This document shows positions 58,550 to 64,000 of a stretch of DNA of 64,000 bases, one piece after another. Position 1 is the stretch's first letter, and the number at the start of each line of letters is the position of its first letter. The position numbers and the translations under genes were made by a program. The notes under the pieces are model-generated. The model was not told the origin of the DNA, did no database searches, and worked only from the letters and a program-made list of their open reading frames with translations. This DNA is from Atkinsonella hypoxylon (Eukaryota; Ascomycota; Sordariomycetes; Hypocreales; Clavicipitaceae): the NCBI GenBank assembly GCA_000729835.1, contig JFHB01000072.1, positions 62,001 to 126,000 of the forward strand. The letters are read 5' to 3'.

Positions 58550-60371
58550 GGCAGGAGAGTCGAGTGCACCAAACGTCAATCGATCGTAAAACTTGAAAGG
58601 AGCTCAGCTTGAGCCGAGGCCGAAACGGCACGACAATATTGTGTGGTTGAGATCCTGAAGCAGCAACCCCAACGATTGTATATGCGCGAAAGAAAAACTC
58701 GATGGTTCTTGTACACGAGGACACATCAAGCGCCAGTCCCAGATCAGACTGGCCGAACTTGCAAGGAAAGTTTTTTTTTCTGTTCCCCGCCAGAGCCCGG
58801 TTGTGAATAGGAGTGGGGAGCAGTAGGGCGACGTCACAAGTTTGACTTTGCAATGGACCGATGCCGGCGACAGGGACCAGAGCAACGATTTGCGACGGGA
58901 GGCAACGACAGCGAGGGTAAATGATCTTTGAAGAAAGTTTCAGAAAAGGGCCTGGGAGATAGCGTCAAAGGAACATATTGACAAACAATTGAATTCCAGT
59001 TTGCTGAAAGTCTGGAGGAGGGACGGTGGCCGAAGGGGTCGTAAAGAGAAGGAGCGAGGGAGGGATGGGGAGGAGTCAAGATTTACGGAAGGGGCCAGGC
59101 AGAGAGGCTTGAAGAGGCGCTGAGTCATGGAACGGTAAACTCAAGTGCAGCTGCGGAATTTGAGCAGACAGTGGAATGGATTGGCGGCATGAAAAGGCCA
59201 GATGCTCCTACTAGTCCTTTATTGCAGAAGAGCTTCTCTCTTGGGGGACTGCAAGAGACAATAGGCGTTTCGATGCTGGCCGCGCAGCAAGTATCTATCT
59301 CCTGGTAGAGGCCGTCTCTATGTGTATTAGCCAATGCCTTTCCTGTTCCAATACTACTAGCTCAGAGAAGATTATGTCTGGGAATTTACAGAACAGGATG
59401 GCCATAGCGCACTGTATAAACTCTTTATCCATTCTTGGGAGACAAGTGACAACTTGGCCGGCTATAGTATGTGAATGCGAGCGCGGAGGCATTACTACGA
59501 CTTGCACGGCGTACGGAGTAATTACGCCATTCTGGAATGTGTGATGCGGGTCAGCGCCATGCCATATACTGCCTGCATCATTTGCTGCAGATCTTGATGA
59601 ATTCTTTCGTCGTCTCTGATGGAGTTCTGGATGACGAATTGAAGCAACACGACCAAATGGCAAAAGGGTCCGCGGTTTGAGCGCCACGTGGTTGCGCAAT
59701 CGAAAGTGAAAGGAGCGAGGAAGTTGGGCGTGTTGTGTTGCAGGCTGAAACCGATTGGCAGTGCAAGGGCAGACCCGGCACTTTGAATTCGAACTCGAAA
59801 TTGCACCAAAAAGTGATACTCGAAAATGAATAGTCCTGAATCGACCAATCAGCATTTGTTGATTTGTTAATGGGCAGGGCGCAGGGCTGCAGTAGTAGTT
59901 TCATTTGCTTCGATTTCTTCCGTGCCCAAAAACGCACTCTGGCAGCCAGCCAAACTTTTTTCTCACTTGCTGCATGGGACCCATGGAAGAAATGGGCTTC
60001 AACTTTCATGGCATTCAGCCTGTGTCAAAGATCAAAATGAAAGGGGAAACTAAAGATATAGAACCAGAAAATATATTTCAGAGAATCGCTCACAAGCTGA
60101 CTGGCTGCTTTACACCGCAGGCACAGCCAATCGGTCACCGTTTTCCGCCTGCCACCATCGCTGCTCGTCACCGCCCATTGATCCTTGACCATCTCAGCTT
60201 AGCCTTCCCGGTTCGCGTCTGCACGTGCGTCGCCATCTCCATCTCCCGACCAGACACAGCTTTCGGCGTCGAGCATTTGCCGTCCATCCATCCAGTCTTA
60301 GCGTCTTACATCGCACCTCACCTCACTTGCATCTGAACCACACAAGATTCTCGGCCATTTCCACTGTCACC
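58550..60371. other. Divergent intergenic region, 1.8 kb
   Basis: Separates PRS (-) and RPC17 (+). Overlapping minus-strand frames at 59295-60009 (186 and 143 codons) show no recognisable features or splice logic. No repeat or RNA gene seen. Confidence 0.5.
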
Positions 60372-60920
60372 ATGAAGATCCTCGAGTCTCAATCGGCAGT
60401 TTTGTCCAATTATGAAGTGTACCAGCATCTTTCAGAGCAAAGAGGCCGCTATAAGCAAACGAAGCGCCGCGGTCCACCTAATTTAGAAACCGTAGTTCGA
60501 GAGGTACGAGGAACAAGACTTTGGCATCCCTCGGTGTGCAATCTATGTGTGATTCCATGAGCTGACCCGTCGTTTCCTTCCCTGTGCCATGTACAGCTTC
60601 TGCAGTATTTGCGTACTGAACCAAGTCCATTGAGCCAGCAGCCTCTTACGTATACTCCTGACTGCATCTCACAGCTTTTGGAAAAGCTGCGGCCGTATGA
60701 CCTTTCCAAGGGAGAAGTTGTCATGATTTTAAATTTACGGCCTGCGTCTGTCGCGGCCCTCAACACCGTCATCGAAGACATGCCAGAGCGTTTCTCCGAC
60801 GAGCAGCAGGAAGAAATGGTCAATGCTGTCGCCGAGATCCTCGGGCAATTTGAGGTGGCAGAGGCCGAGGGAAACGGCGAAAATGGCGATGTAAACATGG
60901 ACGATACCACAGCGTCTTGA
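60372..60920 (+). CDS. RPC17: RNA polymerase III subunit RPC17/C9 (CRCP-like)
   Basis: Exons 60372-60503 and 60597-60920 encode 151 residues. Start MKILESQSAVLSNYEVYQHL is the family signature; then KQTKRRGPPNLETVVREL, the HRDC-like Rpb4 fold ending LRPYDLSKGEVVMILNLRP and a VIEDMPERFSDEQQEEM helix. The C-terminus is acidic and disordered. RPC17 pairs with RPC25 as the Pol III stalk, which contacts TFIIIB and nascent RNA; nuclear. The 93-base intron has GTACGA and TACAG signals and keeps frame. Family assignment is strong; the subunit is near its usual size (about 150-160). Confidence 0.93.
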
Positions 60921-61024
60921 GATTTAGACTTGGAGTCCTCTCGAGCACTAAATGGCATCGGAAGCAAGCATCGTTTCGTTGCCCGCTACAAGCTTGCAAT
61001 GCAGTGCTAAGAAATGGATCCGCC

Positions 61025-61755
61025 TCACAAGATAATGCAGCCTCCCTCGGTCTGCCCGCCAGCTGGAGTCGTGGTTTTCATGGCTGTCTTGCAGATATCC
61101 TCAAAGGCAGGTTTCAGAAGCTCCCCAGTCATAGCCGAGCACTCGACATATCGATCTGCCCTCATGGTTTGGGCCAGTTGATATGCTTCTTGGGGATAAA
61201 TGATGCCGTTGGGGTCCTGTTCTGAACGCAGGTCTCGCTTGAGACCTAGGATGACAATGGGCAAAGTGTCGGCTCGCCGAAAAGACTTTTTGACTTCATC
61301 TATCCACTAGGATGAAAGTTAAGATATGTTCATCGAAGACCCGGAAATTTTTAAAAAGGAGCGGGTGAACAACTCACATGCCTCTTCATATTAATGAGAC
61401 TGAGTCGCTGGCTGATGTCGTAGCATATGACGATGACATCGGGATCGAGTAGCCTCCAATTATCGGGGCTCGAGGTATCAGAGAACTCGAGACGATACTT
61501 GTCTTTCCCTAGATTAATCTTGAATAAAAATGGTTGGTCCAAGTCTCGGAGCAAAGGAATAGGGTTTATCTGCTCTCCAGCACTCAGTCGCCTAGCTCAA
61601 AAGACAGCAGTCAGCATGATACAAGTGACAGCCAGCCGTGCGCTGCGTGGAGATGAATGACAAAGTGTCTAGTCCGCGAGTGCATACGATAGAAAAGTGG
61701 TTTTCCCGCATTTCTCGTCTCCCAGCAACAATATTTTGACAACCTCGGGGTCCAT
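61025..61755 (-). CDS. Divergent Rho-type small GTPase with atypical switch regions
   Basis: Exons 61755-61688, 61591-61378 and 61306-61025 encode 187 residues. P-loop GDEKCGKT (12-19) is intact. At switch II the usual DTAGQE is DTSSPDNW (61-68), lacking the Gly and catalytic Gln. Switch I (INPIPLLRDLDQPF) lacks the usual Thr. The base motif reads GLKRDLR (115-121), with Leu in place of Asn/Thr of [NT]KxD. ECSAMTGE is the G5 motif. Insert and overall pattern fit the Rho family. The C-terminus is CIIL, a CAAX box likely geranylgeranylated. It could be a nucleotide-locked or slow-cycling switch at the plasma membrane; partner unknown. Introns are 96 and 71 bases with GTATGC and GTGAGT donors. 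Its 3' end lies 104 bases from RPC17. Confidence 0.88.
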
Positions 61756-62042
61756 GCCGTTTCACGTCCGGTGTCGCGCTCTTATCAGTTGTAGGAGTCG
61801 TCGGCAGATGAGCGCGCTGCAGGCGTTGCTCTTGAGGTTTCTACATCAATTTGTTGCATGTGTTGCATGTGTGGCTCAGGCTCAGTCCAGGCTAAACTTG
61901 ACCACACGCCTTCGTTTAAAGCCACAAAAGCACAAGCCAAAATTCAACACCGCCACGCCCGTCCAGTCATCACTCATGACGGCCGGGTCCTTGCAAAGCC
62001 AAGTGGTGAGAATGGGGTTATAAAACTTGCAACCATACTTAC
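61756..62042. promoter_or_regulatory. Shared divergent promoter between Rho-like GTPase and PUS3
   Basis: 287 bases separate the two start codons. A repeated TTGCATGTG (61853-61871) lies centrally. Nothing else recognised. Confidence 0.45.
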
Positions 62043-63908
62043 ATGTGGCCGTTGTACGGTCTGTCAGGGCGCAGCTTCCGTGTCAGGGCTACCCTCAGAG
62101 CCTGCAGGCCCCTATTCCAACAAGGCTGTCGCCACAATTCATCTTCACCGCAGCTTGAACAACAGTCTCAGCGGCGAAGGCTTGGCCCTCACCACGCCAT
62201 GTCTGGAGAGACTAACTACAATAACTGGACCAAAACGGCTCTCGTTCAACGACTTAGAGAGCTTGAGGGAGAGCTGAAGAAACGACCCGAGCCCGCAAAG
62301 ACAGTTCCTTCTACTGAGCATGATGCCGAGCATGAGGCTTTCAATGGCAGAGGATGCGCCAGTGGCTCGCAGAATAAGAAGTCCAAAGTTGCCAAGGGTA
62401 ACCGAAAGATGGACCCCTCCAGATACTCATCGCGCTTTATCGCGTTGAAGTTGGCCTATTTGGGGAAGAACTACGGAGGGTTTGAGTTCCAAGCCATGGG
62501 CAACCAGCCGTCCATTGAAGAAGAGTTGTGGAACGCCCTCACCAAAGCGTGCCTAATCTTTCCAGAGGATGAGAGAGTTGTCCAATTTGAGTGCTGCGAA
62601 TATTCCAAATGCGGGAGGACAGATCGTGGCGTCAGCGCCTTCGGACAAGTCGTAGCATTGAGAGTAAGAAGTAACAGACCTTTTCCCGGGGGGGAAGCCA
62701 ACAAGGAGAGCGCTGCTGAAGCTTCGTCTGAAAAAGCTTCGGCAGAAGACGAGGAGGAGGTTCCGTTTGACGACATCAAAGACGAGCTATGCTATCCGAG
62801 GATTCTCAACAGACTTCTGCCCCCCGACATCCGCATCCTGGCCTGGTGTCCCTCACCACCACCGGACTTCAACGCTCGCTTCTCCTGCCGCGAGCGTCAA
62901 TATCGCTACTTCTTCACTCAGCCGGCATTTGCGCCAGATCCCACGATGCCGGAATCTTCAGGGCACCCAGAGTGCGGCTGGCTGGACATTGACGCCATGC
63001 GCGACGCCGCCAAGCGCTACGAAGGCGACAACGACTTCCGCAACTTCTGCAAGATCGACCCGGCCAAGCAGATTACCAACTTTCGCCGCCGGATTTTCGA
63101 AGCAGACATTATGGAGGTCGAAAATGCCAGCGCTGTACTTCCATACCTCCAACAACCGGGGTATTCTTCCGCGGCCCTCAAAGCAGCAGGGCCCTACCCC
63201 AAAGTCTACTACTTCCACGTCAGAGGCTCCGCCTTCCTATGGCACCAGATTCGACACATGGTAGCCATCTTATTCCTTGTCGGACAAGGGCTCGAAGCGC
63301 CGGCCGTGGTGTCAGAGCTACTGGATACGGAAAAGAACCCCAGCCGGCCCAGCTACGTCATGGCCGACGAAGTGCCTCTCGTTCTCTGGGACTGTCTTTT
63401 CCCGGATCTGACCAAGGAAGACCACGCCGTAGCTGACGCGCCGGACCGGCGAGCAGACAGCATGAAGTGGATTTACGTCGGCCAAGAATACGCCCCCAAC
63501 AAATTCGGCCAGTTCGGTGTCATGGAAAGCACATGGAAGCTATGGAGGGGTCACAAGATGGACGAGCTCCTCTCGTCACAGCTCCTGCAGTTGATATCGG
63601 GGCAAGGGTCGCTAACCACAGCACACCAGACGCCCACGCATCCAGCACAGGATGGCAATACCGCGAACTCCCAGGGCGTCAAGAAGGCAGACATGGGCGC
63701 AAGGATATTCGAAGGCGGTAATAACGGGCGTCTAGGCGGGCGATACGTGCCTGTCTTGAAGAAGGAACGCCTCCAGTCACCCGAAGAGCAGAACGATCGG
63801 TATGCCAGGCGGAAAGGGTACGCCGACGCAGTGGATATGCGGGCACAAAAATGGCACAAAAATGGCACGGCGCTACGGGAGGGAATGACGAGAAATCAAA
63901 GCATTTAG
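62043..63908 (+). CDS. DEG1: tRNA pseudouridine(38/39) synthase Deg1/Pus3
   Basis: An intronless frame of 621 residues. TruA-family motifs: KLAYLGKNYGGFEFQA, KCGRTDRGVSAFGQVVAL with catalytic Asp about 194, PRILNRLLPPDIRILAW, ARFSCRERQYRYFF, NDFRNFCKIDP and FHVRGSAFLWHQIRHMV. The enzyme makes pseudouridine at positions 38/39 of tRNA anticodon arms. The C-terminal 150 residues are family-specific and basic. The first 52 residues (MWPLYGLSGRSFRVRATLR...) are Arg-rich with no acidic residue until position 39 and look like a mitochondrial presequence; a second in-frame ATG at 62199 (MSGETNYN) would give the cytosolic/nuclear form. Both starts are plausible. The stop at 63908 leaves 92 bases of 3' flank in the window. 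Confidence 0.94.
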   Translation: MWPLYGLSGRSFRVRATLRACRPLFQQGCRHNSSSPQLEQQSQRRRLGPHHAMSGETNYNNWTKTALVQRLRELEGELKKRPEPAKTVPSTEHDAEHEAFNGRGCASGSQNKKSKVAKGNRKMDPSRYSSRFIALKLAYLGKNYGGFEFQAMGNQPSIEEELWNALTKACLIFPEDERVVQFECCEYSKCGRTDRGVSAFGQVVALRVRSNRPFPGGEANKESAAEASSEKASAEDEEEVPFDDIKDELCYPRILNRLLPPDIRILAWCPSPPPDFNARFSCRERQYRYFFTQPAFAPDPTMPESSGHPECGWLDIDAMRDAAKRYEGDNDFRNFCKIDPAKQITNFRRRIFEADIMEVENASAVLPYLQQPGYSSAALKAAGPYPKVYYFHVRGSAFLWHQIRHMVAILFLVGQGLEAPAVVSELLDTEKNPSRPSYVMADEVPLVLWDCLFPDLTKEDHAVADAPDRRADSMKWIYVGQEYAPNKFGQFGVMESTWKLWRGHKMDELLSSQLLQLISGQGSLTTAHQTPTHPAQDGNTANSQGVKKADMGARIFEGGNNGRLGGRYVPVLKKERLQSPEEQNDRYARRKGYADAVDMRAQKWHKNGTALREGMTRNQSI

Positions 63909-64000
63909 ATCATGAAGGGGGAAGTGGCTCCAAAATAGAAACATAATCTCATCTTGCATATAGCAGCACAGGGCCATAGTGACTAATAGAAAACCCTTAC

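Noticed and set aside
59295..60009. Overlapping 186- and 143-codon minus-strand frames upstream of PRS
   Set aside because: No domain, hydrophobic pattern or splice-linked partner; they overlap one another in different frames, as random open sequence does.

Overview
This window is ordinary euchromatin of a filamentous ascomycete. I infer Sordariomycetes, probably Hypocreales. The evidence is short introns (about 50 to 200 bases) with GTRAGT-like donors and CTAAC/CTGAC branch points, compact single-copy housekeeping genes on both strands, and intergenic stretches rich in CCTAGGTACC-type and C/T microsatellites. The species cannot be fixed from the sequence alone. I find no bacterial operon, rRNA, tRNA, CRISPR array, transposon ORF or secondary-metabolite cluster.

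Layout. 0-5 kb: 5' part of a stomatin-like SPFH gene (-) and APC10/DOC1 (-). 5-17 kb: a GT31-like glycosyltransferase (+), a small coiled-coil gene (+) and a secreted pepsin-like aspartic protease (-), separated by long repeat-bearing spacers. 17-25.7 kb: ER chaperone LHS1 (-), YAG7 (-), a four-exon histone-fold CENP-W/Wip1 gene (-) and prefoldin subunit 4 (+). 26.6-31 kb: an MFS exporter (+) and an unrecognised disordered protein (-). 33-43.3 kb: cobalamin-independent methionine synthase (+), an AT-hook protein (+), threonine synthase (+) and a mitochondrial carrier (-). 45.3-55 kb: TMA46 (-), the micro-gene OST4 (+), YRA1 with an 808-base intron (+), a small unknown gene (-), p23/SBA1 (-) and VPS24 (+). 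57-64 kb: PRPP synthetase with a non-homologous insert (-), RPC17 (+), a divergent Rho-type GTPase (-) and PUS3/DEG1 (+).

Most genes are unrelated housekeeping functions: protein folding and ER N-glycosylation (LHS1, OST4, SBA1, prefoldin), mRNA export and translation (YRA1, TMA46, YAG7), cell division (APC10, CENP-W) and amino-acid/nucleotide synthesis (MET6, THR4, PRS). There is no obvious shared pathway or cluster. Exon joins were made by hand from splice signals, reading phase and family knowledge; all are predictions. I did not find a convincing undescribed system. The most useful results are two hidden small genes (CENP-W and OST4), a GC-AG intron in threonine synthase, the very long YRA1 intron, a Rho-like GTPase lacking the usual hydrolysis residues, and a possible mitochondrial-targeting alternative start on PUS3.
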